This document shows positions 16,808 through 25,763 of a stretch of DNA of 44,261 nucleotides, piece by piece (positions within the stretch are counted from its first letter, which is position 1; each line of letters starts with the position of its first letter). The position numbers and the translations under genes were made by a program. Origin of the DNA: an uncultured Muribaculaceae bacterium (GTDB lineage Bacteria > Bacteroidota > Bacteroidia > Bacteroidales > Muribaculaceae). Under the pieces are notes generated by a model, which ran no database searches, was not told the DNA's origin, and worked only from the letters and a program-made list of their open reading frames with translations. The DNA lies in NCBI GenBank assembly GCA_948788915.1, contig CAQFOZ010000017.1, positions 1 through 44,261 of the forward strand, written 5' to 3'.

Positions 16808-19255
16808 TTAGCGAATAACCTTGACCGTATGACGCGAGCCGTCGGCATAAGTCTTTGTTACCAGATAAATGCCAGAAGGAAGCGCTGTCATATCGGCATC
16901 AGCTCCTTTAACATCCATCAATCTACGTCCGGCCATATCGGTAACAGCTACAGACAACACTTCGATATCAACTGCCATATCTTCTATACCGGAAGGAATT
17001 GCCTCATTAGCAACTACCGCAGAAATAGGATTTGTGCCTATGGCTATATATTCACCATTCTCGCCAATATATCCCGGACAACACCACAATACATCTCCGG
17101 CCTTGGGACCTAAAAGTTTTCCGGAGAAATCAACCTTTTTGGTCTCCACTGCTGCAAATTGCACAGCCGGTGAGAGTACCGCATATTCCGGTGTAAACGG
17201 TTTTTTGGCCTTGGAAAACAGTAATGCCAATGGTCCGTTATACATACCCTGCGGGCAATCCATTGTCCAGGAAACATGAACTTTCTCCGCATCAAGCATC
17301 GAACGGTTTTCAACATTAAGCTCATAATAATGGAATTTCAAGGATCCAAAACGGTTACCCACTTTTGCAATATATGTCGGACCTATAATTTCTCCACCGT
17401 TACAGTCTCCAAAACACAAAAGATATTCTCCATCCTCAATCTTACCTGTCGGATTGGTAGAGGTGTATTCAAACTCCACTGTCGCTCCGGCTGCAATGTT
17501 GGTGTATCTGTGATATCCTTGCGCCGCCACATACAGTCCCTTGTTATTCTCACCGAGAAAAACAGAACATATCTCACCTGTGTAATCAGCCGAGCCACTG
17601 TTGGTTACCTTACACTTAAGAGTATAAGAATCCGAAGTGGTGAAATATTCAGGCATCTCTTTGATTTCCACATTGAGTCTGGCCTCACTTTTACCAAGAG
17701 AGAAATAGGCACTGTCGTTTGCAACATGAATGCTTACATACTGACGCAAAGACGCGTTTCCCTTAAGATAATTCCAGTCCCCATCCCCGCTTTTAAAAAT
17801 AGGACGTATTCTGTAATCGCCGTCGGCAAGATCATCAGGAAGCATATAGAGTATCACAAGCTGAGTATCCGCATATTTCCAGTCACGGGCGGGCGCAGGC
17901 GTATCATCATTGATATTGTTGCGCGCATATATCTGACGCACAGCCTTTGTAGCCTCGTTTGTTATCTCCATACCAAACCTCACCTGCGGAATAGAGTCAT
18001 TTGATGCATTACGGAATCCGTCATTTGTCTCATAGCCGGTCATGGAAACATTCTTGCCAAGTTTCTGCTTTTCCCACGGAGACCGCACGCCACAATAAGT
18101 CTTAATCTGATATACAGGTTTTGACCCCTCTTGTGCGGCACGCAATCCACGCATAATTCCCTGACCCCAGCTATAACCTATTGACACCCCACCGGCACCC
18201 TGGTCTGAAGGCTCCAGAGCATCCAGACGGTAATATCCGTTGCTTGAACCACTCCATCCCCAGTTGAAGTGATAGAATCCGTCAGATGCATTGTAACCAT
18301 CACATACGAATGCGTGCCCTCCACCATCACCGGTTCCGTCATAATACACAGGCCCATTGGTGGTTAATTCATTATACACCATGTCATCCCATTCCTGAAT
18401 ATTGTACCAGTCACGTTCCTGTATGCTGACAGCCTTATCGAACCCGAGAAATTCCGCAAGACCATATGCCGCCCGCATGGAAGAGGCTCCGGAACCTCCG
18501 GTCGTGTATTCCATATCGCAGATATAGCCACAGGCCTGCATTAACCCAGCGACAGCAGCACGGTTTTCTGCCGGGCTCTTGGCATCATATGTGCGCAACA
18601 TTTTGTCCCATTTGAAAGTCACGGTATCAAAATCAATGGAGTGATAACCCGTATACCAGGACTTATAAGTATGCTTCCCCTTAGGTTTGGCCGGCAAATG
18701 ATGCCAGTTTACTATCTGTGCCATAGCGGTAGCCACGCATCCTGTATAAGTTTTGTCACCCCCCATCAAAGGACACCAGTCGTTGTAAGGGCTGCCCTGA
18801 TCCCATAGCGTCTCAATCTTTGGAGCCACATCCACTCTTCCTGATGATACTCTCGACACACCGGAAACCTTGTCATCTTTTCCGTATTGTGCAGCCCAGG
18901 CTATCTGGTTGGCATAACCCTCAAGCCATTTCACAAGATTTGACGGAGCAGTAGCCAGGTCAAATCCACAGCCGTCATCTGAATATCCGAGTAAAGCGGG
19001 AGCGCAGTCATCAGCAGAAAGAATCATATATCCCGCATCTTTGCGGGTATCGTTAAACACATAGACCCCCGGTCTGCCGGCCGCCTCAAATGTATGTGCC
19101 AGCTCCGAACGCGCCGCCATCTCCCGAGCCGCTATTTTGTGAGAACCTTTCCCGGACACCACGCGCGACAACGCCTGCTCAGGAGTAAGAACCTCAGCAT
19201 TGATACCGGTAACGGAAACAGCCGCCATTGCATATATTAAAAGTTGCTTTTTCAT
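16808..19255 (-). CDS. C10-family cysteine protease with T9SS-like C-terminal tail
   Basis: An 815-aa exported protease of the streptopain/interpain (C10) family. A signal peptide covers residues 1-20 (MKKQLLIYAMAAVSVTGINA). A Spi-like inhibitory propeptide follows, roughly 21-140. The papain-like domain, about 145-345, has nucleophile Cys173 in YTGCVATAMAQ and catalytic His314 in GGHAFVCDGY, with WGWSGSSNGYY after it. Long beta-sandwich regions fill residues 370-735. The last 70 residues (VTDMAGRRL...LPSGIYLVTKTYADGS) look like a type A T9SS sorting domain, so cell-surface attachment or release is expected. The substrate is unknown; relatives degrade host or dietary proteins. It lies downstream of the collagen-like lipoprotein gene on the same strand, separated by GC-rich hairpins. 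Confidence 0.88.
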   Translation of the reverse strand: MKKQLLIYAMAAVSVTGINAEVLTPEQALSRVVSGKGSHKIAAREMAARSELAHTFEAAGRPGVYVFNDTRKDAGYMILSADDCAPALLGYSDDGCGFDLATAPSNLVKWLEGYANQIAWAAQYGKDDKVSGVSRVSSGRVDVAPKIETLWDQGSPYNDWCPLMGGDKTYTGCVATAMAQIVNWHHLPAKPKGKHTYKSWYTGYHSIDFDTVTFKWDKMLRTYDAKSPAENRAAVAGLMQACGYICDMEYTTGGSGASSMRAAYGLAEFLGFDKAVSIQERDWYNIQEWDDMVYNELTTNGPVYYDGTGDGGGHAFVCDGYNASDGFYHFNWGWSGSSNGYYRLDALEPSDQGAGGVSIGYSWGQGIMRGLRAAQEGSKPVYQIKTYCGVRSPWEKQKLGKNVSMTGYETNDGFRNASNDSIPQVRFGMEITNEATKAVRQIYARNNINDDTPAPARDWKYADTQLVILYMLPDDLADGDYRIRPIFKSGDGDWNYLKGNASLRQYVSIHVANDSAYFSLGKSEARLNVEIKEMPEYFTTSDSYTLKCKVTNSGSADYTGEICSVFLGENNKGLYVAAQGYHRYTNIAAGATVEFEYTSTNPTGKIEDGEYLLCFGDCNGGEIIGPTYIAKVGNRFGSLKFHYYELNVENRSMLDAEKVHVSWTMDCPQGMYNGPLALLFSKAKKPFTPEYAVLSPAVQFAAVETKKVDFSGKLLGPKAGDVLWCCPGYIGENGEYIAIGTNPISAVVANEAIPSGIEDMAVDIEVLSVAVTDMAGRRLMDVKGADADMTALPSGIYLVTKTYADGSRHTVKVIR

Positions 19256-19269
19256 ATAATATGATTTTA

Positions 19270-19317
19270 GGTGCGCGGCTTAAGACCGCGCACCTTTATT
19301 GCCGGCTAAAATCCGGC
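19270..19317 (-). terminator. Paired GC-rich hairpins after the collagen-like lipoprotein gene
   Basis: Two hairpins follow one another. GGTGCGCGG (19270-19278) pairs with CCGCGCACC (19286-19294), 9 bp and perfect, with a 7-base loop. GCCGG (19301-19305) pairs with CCGGC (19313-19317). They start 8 bases beyond the stop of the upstream minus-strand gene. The minus-strand tail after the large stem is TAAAATCATATT, a weak U-tract, so this may be a leaky terminator or mRNA 3'-end stabiliser. Confidence 0.55.
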
Positions 19318-19324
19318 CATTCAT

Positions 19325-22300
19325 TTATTTCCTTCTCTTATTTGCCCTAATTTTCACCTTATAACCACCTTTAAGAGCCGGTTTAGAAGCATTCATGAGC
19401 GCCTGTTTTGTACGCTTGCTTACAGCAGATGATTTTCTGGTCATTGTGTATGGTCCCATTGCATGAGGCACATATTGCTTATCCTTGTAAGTGACAATCA
19501 TACCCGGGTCAATAATTCCAAGCGGGGTATAAGTCTGGGAGCCGGACATGCTGCCCATAGTCAGCACAACATCCATACCTACCCAATATATATCACCACT
19601 TTGTGTAGTGCTGTTATACGTACTTCTTTGTCCTGAAAGCACTGCCTTGTTTGCAGCCGGAAGATAAGCACCCGCTACCACACATTCACCGTCCGAGCCG
19701 CCATAACTCCAGTAATTGATTGTATGTTCTTTCGGATCCTCAAGATAAGGATAATAGGTAACTGTATATGTGCTGAACTTGGACTGGTCGTCGTGATATG
19801 GATAATTTGAATACAGTCCTACAGCGCCCTTTGCACCGCACCAGACTTCAAATTGTGAGTTTTGCTTGTTGAATATAGCACGTATAGGACGGTCATTGCG
19901 GAATTTTGAATAACCCCAGCCCGTCATGAAGTAACTCTCATCAACACGTTCCGGAGAAATTGTAATGTCGAAACTTGTCGGACCCACATCGATCGCATTG
20001 CCATCACTGTCATATTCTTCAATAAGAGTAGATGCAGCTGTTATTGTCCACGTTCCTGCAAAATTCTCAAATGCATCGCTTCCTTTCGGCATGGCAGTTG
20101 TCTTTACCTCATTATATTTTACAACTTTTCCAAGCGGATTGACAGCCATAATAATCATAGCGTATTCCATCTCAGGCATACCTCCGTCGAAATAGATTGT
20201 CAGCCCCTCTTCGGTATTACACTGTGAAAGGGAAGGCCTGTTATAATCATCCTTAATTTCATTACCATTCTTTGTAACCATCTCCTCGAGTGAATTTCCA
20301 TAACGTGGAAGATTTGCACTGATGGCAGACGGTGTGCTCAGATAATAGAATACCTGCTGGGCATCGGTTGTCTTAACGTTGAAGTCAACACTATAGTATT
20401 CAGCATCTTTAGTCGGGGCAGATGTAACAACAAGTGTCGGAGCCTTGTCATAACCGCAATAACCTCCACCCCAGGTAGAAGGAATATTATTCCATCCGGG
20501 CACTTTTGTCGCATTCTTGAAACAGTCGGTACTTTGTGAGCTTGTATTTGTACCAAACACCTCTTTGGCAGCAGCTGCTAATTCGGCATCAGCACTCTTC
20601 TTCAGTTCAACTCGCTTCCATATAGGCACATCAATAGTGTTACCTCCATAAGTAAATTTATAAACCGGCGGTGCCACTTTAAGATTCACGCAGTTCATAA
20701 ACGTTCCGCTGAAATTGGTTGCCATAAGACCACCGGGGGTATTAAGGAAGTCAAGATTCACACTCTCAAGGCTCTCGCAATTGGAGAATGCGGAATTGAA
20801 TATATTGCAGGCATGTGTTTTACCCTGAGCGTTTTTACCTTCTCCCATACCTTTGAAGAAGCCATCGGGGATTTTCTTAAGACTCTTGCAGTTTGCAAAG
20901 AAGTTTGTGATCGTGATTGTTCTGTTCCAAAGTTTCTCGGGAATGAAATCTTCAGGTATCTCTTCAAGTGATTCACAATCACGGAACACACCGATAAGTG
21001 TGCAGGTAAAGGCCTGGTTTCCACAGTCGGTCACATTCTTGAAACTTGAACGCACCGCACGAAGTTTAACACAACCATAGAACATCTCCTGCATGGATCC
21101 GCTCATTTTTACCACAGGATCGAAGAACCCTTCCGGAATCTCTGTCAGTGATTTACAATTCTTAAACATTGTATTGAACGCAGACAGTTTATCTGTGACT
21201 CCTTTCAAGAGATTCGGACTGATTCTATCAAGTTTCTCACACCCGTCGAATCTTACAGTGCTAAGATTTGCAAACTGTGTATCTGTAGAAGGACCGGCAA
21301 CAGACACCAGATTGGGATTCTTGATTGTAATATTTGTAAAAGGCATGTTACCCCACTGAGCCACCTCTACAAGACCATAGCAGTAACTTTCCGAACCGGC
21401 GGCAAAATTGTTGTAATCACCCCAGATCTGTACGCTGTAGACGCGATCTTTGTCGGCATATTCATGTTTCGGATAACGCTGTGCAGAAGGAAGGCTTGTG
21501 CTGGTATAAGTAATATCCTGTATCTCCGAACCATCACCCCAGTCAACATAAATATGACCGTTTTTAACAGACAGAGCGGTAATTGGAAGTGAGACAGGAT
21601 TATTCTTCGTAAGCGAAGGATCAACGCGGAGTACCATGTGTGCCGGATCGAACTCAGCTTTCTTCTGAACAACAAGAATACTCTCTATGGGAAGGCCTTC
21701 TGCCGATTCCACAGTAAGCAAAACACTGCGGGGATCAGGATTGTCTGTTTTATCAACAACAACATCGAAATATTCAGTACGTAGAGCACGGGTGGCAGTT
21801 ACCTTTACCCAGTTGCAGTCTTCCGGAACACTTATACGGAAATCAAGGTCTGTTGTAACAGATATCTTGCGTGTGCCACCGGTATTGTCTACCTCCACAG
21901 TCTGGTCACTTACATTTACCACACCTGATACGAATGTCAGCGTGCGCATAACTGTCTTGGAACCGCCGTCATGGGCAAAAACAATCACCTTACCAAGTCC
22001 GGGGGTGGAAGGAGCCTTGACCTTCAGCACACCTGTGCCATCAGAATTCAGTTCCGTGTCGGCATCCCAGCCACCTTTACCTATAGCCTCAACTGTAGTA
22101 GAAGAGGTCATTCCTGTAACTACAAAATCAATATTTCTTGTCTGACCTTCCTGCACCAAAACCTCGGCAATTTCGAAAGCGAGACCGAATTTATTATAAA
22201 TCTCGAAAGTTAGCACCGTACCGTCAGCAAGTGTAATATATGCATATTTTCCATCAGGACTCATCTGTGCATCCTTGAAGAAAGAATCACCGTCATTACC

Positions 22301-22996
22301 TGTAGCCTGACCGCAATCTGACCATGTCAGACCTCTGTCAAGGGAAACCATCCAACGACCGTTCTCAATACGGAATGCAGGGGCAATTCCATTCTCTCCG
22401 TCTGCACCGTTTACTCCGTCTTTACCATCTGCTCCATCTTTACCGTCAGCACCATCTTTGCCATCCTGACCGTTCTGACCGTCTTTACCATTGATACCGT
22501 CAATTCCGTTAGCACGGACCTTCTTTCCGTCAACAACAAGCCATTCACCATTCACAGTCCAGTACCAGTTGCCATCGGAATCCTGACGAACACTGACCAC
22601 CGGCATGGCACCGTCAGCACCATCCTTGCCGTTAACACCGTCTTTACCATCCTGACCATCCTGACCGTCTTTACCGTCAGTTCCGTTTTGGCCGTCTTTG
22701 CCATCACGTATCACCATAGAGGTCTTCTCTCCATTAAAAGTAATAAAATTCACAGTACGTGAGCCATCACCATTGTCCACAACACTTTCGATAAACATCT
22801 TTCCATTCATCAGATCGGAAAGCTTTACCACGTCGTCATTAAGTTTTGCCACTTTTGCCTCAAGGGCCTCCATGCGCCCCTCCAGATCATCGACTCTACC
22901 CACAAGATCGCTGTCATCATATTGGCAGCCCGCAGGCAGAAGAAGCGATAATACGCAAATCGACAATAAGAAGGAATTTAAGATTCTTTTTGCCAT
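19325..22996 (-). CDS. Surface lipoprotein: coiled coil, collagen-like repeats, BACON and BspA-like domains
   Basis: A 1223-aa predicted lipoprotein. The signal ends in the lipobox LPAGC with Cys24. A short coiled coil (about 28-62, heptads such as VDDLEGRMEALEAKVAKL) opens a DUF4988/PL29-N-terminal-like region. Two runs of Gly-X-Y triplets follow: residues 99-131 (11 triplets) and 164-205 (14 triplets), mostly GKD, GQD and GAD. A BACON-like domain lies at about 360-450 and a VDWGDG (PKD-like) element near 487. BspA/DUF285-like repeats (FxNCxSLxEIPxGFF pattern) span about 565-790. A lipocalin-like beta domain begins at FENFAGTWTITA, and the tail is basic. It is likely exposed on the outer membrane for adhesion or glycan binding. 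No catalytic site is evident. Confidence 0.8.
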   Translation of the reverse strand: MAKRILNSFLLSICVLSLLLPAGCQYDDSDLVGRVDDLEGRMEALEAKVAKLNDDVVKLSDLMNGKMFIESVVDNGDGSRTVNFITFNGEKTSMVIRDGKDGQNGTDGKDGQDGQDGKDGVNGKDGADGAMPVVSVRQDSDGNWYWTVNGEWLVVDGKKVRANGIDGINGKDGQNGQDGKDGADGKDGADGKDGVNGADGENGIAPAFRIENGRWMVSLDRGLTWSDCGQATGNDGDSFFKDAQMSPDGKYAYITLADGTVLTFEIYNKFGLAFEIAEVLVQEGQTRNIDFVVTGMTSSTTVEAIGKGGWDADTELNSDGTGVLKVKAPSTPGLGKVIVFAHDGGSKTVMRTLTFVSGVVNVSDQTVEVDNTGGTRKISVTTDLDFRISVPEDCNWVKVTATRALRTEYFDVVVDKTDNPDPRSVLLTVESAEGLPIESILVVQKKAEFDPAHMVLRVDPSLTKNNPVSLPITALSVKNGHIYVDWGDGSEIQDITYTSTSLPSAQRYPKHEYADKDRVYSVQIWGDYNNFAAGSESYCYGLVEVAQWGNMPFTNITIKNPNLVSVAGPSTDTQFANLSTVRFDGCEKLDRISPNLLKGVTDKLSAFNTMFKNCKSLTEIPEGFFDPVVKMSGSMQEMFYGCVKLRAVRSSFKNVTDCGNQAFTCTLIGVFRDCESLEEIPEDFIPEKLWNRTITITNFFANCKSLKKIPDGFFKGMGEGKNAQGKTHACNIFNSAFSNCESLESVNLDFLNTPGGLMATNFSGTFMNCVNLKVAPPVYKFTYGGNTIDVPIWKRVELKKSADAELAAAAKEVFGTNTSSQSTDCFKNATKVPGWNNIPSTWGGGYCGYDKAPTLVVTSAPTKDAEYYSVDFNVKTTDAQQVFYYLSTPSAISANLPRYGNSLEEMVTKNGNEIKDDYNRPSLSQCNTEEGLTIYFDGGMPEMEYAMIIMAVNPLGKVVKYNEVKTTAMPKGSDAFENFAGTWTITAASTLIEEYDSDGNAIDVGPTSFDITISPERVDESYFMTGWGYSKFRNDRPIRAIFNKQNSQFEVWCGAKGAVGLYSNYPYHDDQSKFSTYTVTYYPYLEDPKEHTINYWSYGGSDGECVVAGAYLPAANKAVLSGQRSTYNSTTQSGDIYWVGMDVVLTMGSMSGSQTYTPLGIIDPGMIVTYKDKQYVPHAMGPYTMTRKSSAVSKRTKQALMNASKPALKGGYKVKIRANKRRK
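22382..22507 (-). repeat. Collagen-like Gly-X-Y coding repeat, block 2
   Basis: DNA encoding 14 consecutive Gly-X-Y triplets (residues 164-205 of the lipoprotein), built from near-identical 9-base units for GKD/GAD/GQN. The similarity between units makes it prone to length change by recombination in multiples of three residues. Confidence 0.75.
22604..22702 (-). repeat. Collagen-like Gly-X-Y coding repeat, block 1
   Basis: DNA encoding 11 consecutive Gly-X-Y triplets (residues 99-131), with the same GKD/GQD unit types as block 2. The intervening 32 residues (VVSVRQDSDGNWYWTVNGEW region) are a compact beta unit also common in DUF4988 proteins. Confidence 0.75.
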
Positions 22997-23436
22997 AATG
23001 TTAGTATAATAAAAATATATGAATAATTTGTTTTAAATGCTGTGACGGCTACAAATTTAATATTCCATATCAAATTAACAAAATTTAATACTAGTATTTT
23101 GCTAAATTTTTTATTGATTATTTTATCTTTTTCTTGTATTATTTGTGTTTTTACATCTTTATGTTAATTTTATGCAAATTTTGACATTATATTAATTTTT
23201 TATACATAATTTATTCAATAGAAATATCAGCGGAATTTCTATTTATTTTCATCATTTTGCTTTATTAATATATTTTTCATTTAAAAAGTATTTATTAATT
23301 TTGACACAATACCTGCCGATAAAGGGATAATATACGATGCATTAATTTCAACTATATTACATTAGTCAGAGTTAAATCATTTTATACTGTCAGATTATTA
23401 TACTTACATATTTTTATACACACATTATATTTACAG
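22997..23436. other. AT-rich divergent intergenic region
   Basis: 440 bases without a convincing gene, between two divergent exported-protein genes. It is far more AT-rich than the flanking genes, with long T and A runs. One good minus-strand promoter is visible (23052-23082). For the plus-strand gene a TAATTTTG box at 23296-23303 fits the -7 consensus but lacks a spaced TTTG. No RNA gene or repeat was recognised. Confidence 0.6.
23052..23082 (-). promoter_or_regulatory. Bacteroidetes-type promoter for the collagen-like lipoprotein gene
   Basis: On the minus strand TTTG (complement of 23079-23082) is followed after exactly 19 bases by TAAATTTG (complement of 23052-23059), matching the -33/-7 consensus of the Bacteroidetes primary sigma factor. 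Transcription would start near 23045, giving a 5' leader of about 50 bases before the ATG at 22996. Confidence 0.7.
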
Positions 23437-25656
23437 ATGAATTATCCTATCTTAAAATCCGGGATTGTGGCTATAGCTTTATCTCTTTGCACAACAGCCC
23501 ATGCAGTGATTGCAGATCCAACACCTGTCACTGTAACTCAACCGGACGGCTCCAAAGTCACCCTGACGCTTCATGGTGACGAATTTTTCAGCTACACTAC
23601 CACCATTAAAGGTTATACTGTTGTAAAAAACGTAGAGACAGGAGCATGGGAATATGCAAAACCCTCATCCCAGGCCGATGGGCAGTATCTGGTGTCAACG
23701 GGTGAGATAGCACGCGACGACCGGACTCCGGCTACCGGTATCAAAGGGCTGAAACCTGCTGTCAGCAAACAGGAGCAAGCCAGACAAATAAATGCACGCA
23801 GGAATGTGACGGCTTCAAAAGCCAACAGATATGACTATTCAAAATTCCGTGGACTAATTATACTTGTTGAATACAACGACGCACCCTTCACACGTGAAGA
23901 TATTCATGACGTGTTTGACCAGATGATTAACAAACCCGGCTATGACGGTTACATGTCAAACCATCTGATCCCTTCCAAAATAGAATGTACCGGATCTGTA
24001 CGTGACTACTATTATGAAAACTCCAATGGCAAGTTTGACCCTGTTTTTGATGTTATTGGTCCTGTAAAAATCAATTACTCGCAATACTATGCACGTAAGA
24101 GCTCAACAGCCCAGACACTTGTTACCGAAGCCCTGAAAGCCGCTGATGAACTGGTGGATTATAAATTGTATGATACCGACAGCAACAGAGCCGTAGACAT
24201 GGTATACTTCATATTCTCGGGCGGAGGCTCCAACTTCTCCGGCAACGACGAAAGGCTGATCTGGCCGCATGCGTCAACAATAATGAGTCTATCTCTTGAT
24301 GGAGTAAGTTTCGGCCGCTACGCATGTTCAACAGAACTTTACGGCAAACCGGCCAACAAACAGCTGGACGGAATCGGAACCATCTGCCATGAGTTCAGTC
24401 ATGTGCTCGGACTGCCGGATTTTTATGACGTAGATTACGAAACAGGTGGACAGGCAGTACATCCGCAAAAATGGTCGGTGATGGCAAGCGGCTCTTATTT
24501 AAACCAGAGCAAAACACCTTGTGGATATTCTTTATACGAACGATATGCACTTGGGTTTGTGGAACCTACGCTTATCACAGAACCGGGATCTTATTCCATC
24601 AGGCCTTTAGGATTGACCGATAAACCGGAGGGATATCGCATAAACTCAGCAATACCGAATGAATATTTCCTGTTGGAAGCACGAAACAAAAACAGATGGG
24701 ACGCATATCTGCCCGGAGAAGGAATGCTTGCACACCGAGTGGATTATACAGACCCGAAGATCTGGGACAACAACCGGATCAACGCCACAAGCGCAAGACC
24801 CTACTACGAACTGCTACGTGCCACCCCAAAGATTTCGTCTTCCAAAACAATCACAGACAGTGACGGAGATCCATTCCCCGGTTCGGGAAACAAAACAGAG
24901 CTAAACAATTCCACCTCACCTGCGTTGCGTTCATGGACAACGACATCCACTTCTCTTGTGCTCAAGGACATATCGCGCAATGCTGAAAACGGAACAGTAA
25001 CATTTACTGTAATTGCCGACAATTCTCCCACATTTATAGAGGATTTCTCTTCAATGAACCTCACGACGGCAGACACACTGGCAATTGAGGGACGCTTCAC
25101 GACATGGGATCTGATAAAGGGTGCGAAAATCGCTGCTAAAGAAGACAATGTCCATTATCTGGCCTCTGTAAAAGGGAGCTACATCTGTTCCTATCCGTTC
25201 GACGGCACTGTAGAAACTTGTGCTGTTTCAATTACAAATCCAACATCACAGTCAGCCATATTCCGTCTGTATTACTCCACAGACAACGGAGCGTCATGGA
25301 TAGCGGTAAACACACTTGAGGGAAATGCCAATCCATCTGTGGCCCGTGGTGACACAACAACAATACATTACAGCCTCGGCAATGTGAGAGGCGCCATGTT
25401 CAAATTGTCGCAGATGTCCGGAAATACCTCAATACCCTGCCGTGTCAATAAAATAGAATTCGGTATAAAAGGAGACTCCCTGTCTTCCGTGGATATGCCG
25501 ACAATAGACCTGGATAATGAAAATGAAAATGAAAATGAGAATGCAATCCCTGAATATTACAATATGCAGGGTATCCGCATTGACAATCCTTCAGCTTCCG
25601 GCATATATATCGAAAAGTCAGGAAACAAGGCAAAGAAGATTATAAACAGACAATAA
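23437..25656 (+). CDS. M6-family metalloprotease with T9SS-like tail
   Basis: A 739-aa secreted zinc protease of the immune-inhibitor-A (M6) type. The signal peptide (about residues 1-26) ends near AHA. A propeptide-like region covers about 27-135, and the catalytic domain about 140-410. The zinc site HEFSHVLGLPD has ligands His318 and His322 and catalytic Glu319, with the downstream Asp of the HExxHxxGxxD motif. A beta-sandwich region follows from about 520. An Asn-Glu hexanucleotide repeat linker comes next, then a short C-terminal tail (YYNMQGIRI, SGIYIEKSGNKAKKI) of the kind used for T9SS sorting in this group. With the nearby C10 protease it suggests a surface proteolysis cluster. A long AT-rich leader precedes it. 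Confidence 0.88.
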   Translation: MNYPILKSGIVAIALSLCTTAHAVIADPTPVTVTQPDGSKVTLTLHGDEFFSYTTTIKGYTVVKNVETGAWEYAKPSSQADGQYLVSTGEIARDDRTPATGIKGLKPAVSKQEQARQINARRNVTASKANRYDYSKFRGLIILVEYNDAPFTREDIHDVFDQMINKPGYDGYMSNHLIPSKIECTGSVRDYYYENSNGKFDPVFDVIGPVKINYSQYYARKSSTAQTLVTEALKAADELVDYKLYDTDSNRAVDMVYFIFSGGGSNFSGNDERLIWPHASTIMSLSLDGVSFGRYACSTELYGKPANKQLDGIGTICHEFSHVLGLPDFYDVDYETGGQAVHPQKWSVMASGSYLNQSKTPCGYSLYERYALGFVEPTLITEPGSYSIRPLGLTDKPEGYRINSAIPNEYFLLEARNKNRWDAYLPGEGMLAHRVDYTDPKIWDNNRINATSARPYYELLRATPKISSSKTITDSDGDPFPGSGNKTELNNSTSPALRSWTTTSTSLVLKDISRNAENGTVTFTVIADNSPTFIEDFSSMNLTTADTLAIEGRFTTWDLIKGAKIAAKEDNVHYLASVKGSYICSYPFDGTVETCAVSITNPTSQSAIFRLYYSTDNGASWIAVNTLEGNANPSVARGDTTTIHYSLGNVRGAMFKLSQMSGNTSIPCRVNKIEFGIKGDSLSSVDMPTIDLDNENENENENAIPEYYNMQGIRIDNPSASGIYIEKSGNKAKKIINRQ
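25516..25542 (+). repeat. AATGAA hexanucleotide tandem repeat in the protease linker
   Basis: Four and a half copies of AATGA(A/G), encoding alternating Asn and Glu just before the C-terminal sorting tail. Each unit is 6 bases, so slippage would lengthen or shorten the linker without shifting the frame. Confidence 0.8.
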
Positions 25657-25763
25657 ACAACAACTGAGTCCGGACAAAAGCCTCAGGGGAGAATAACAGA
25701 GGAGGCTCCCCCTAAGCTTCGGATTCTATATTTTTCATCAAATTCCTCTTTCACATCTACAAC

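Noticed and set aside
25665..25720. Terminator between the M6 protease and the GLUG gene
   Set aside because: GCCTC/GAGGC and GGGGAG/CTCCCC words could pair, but the two stems compete, the loops are long and no U-tract follows, so it was not called.
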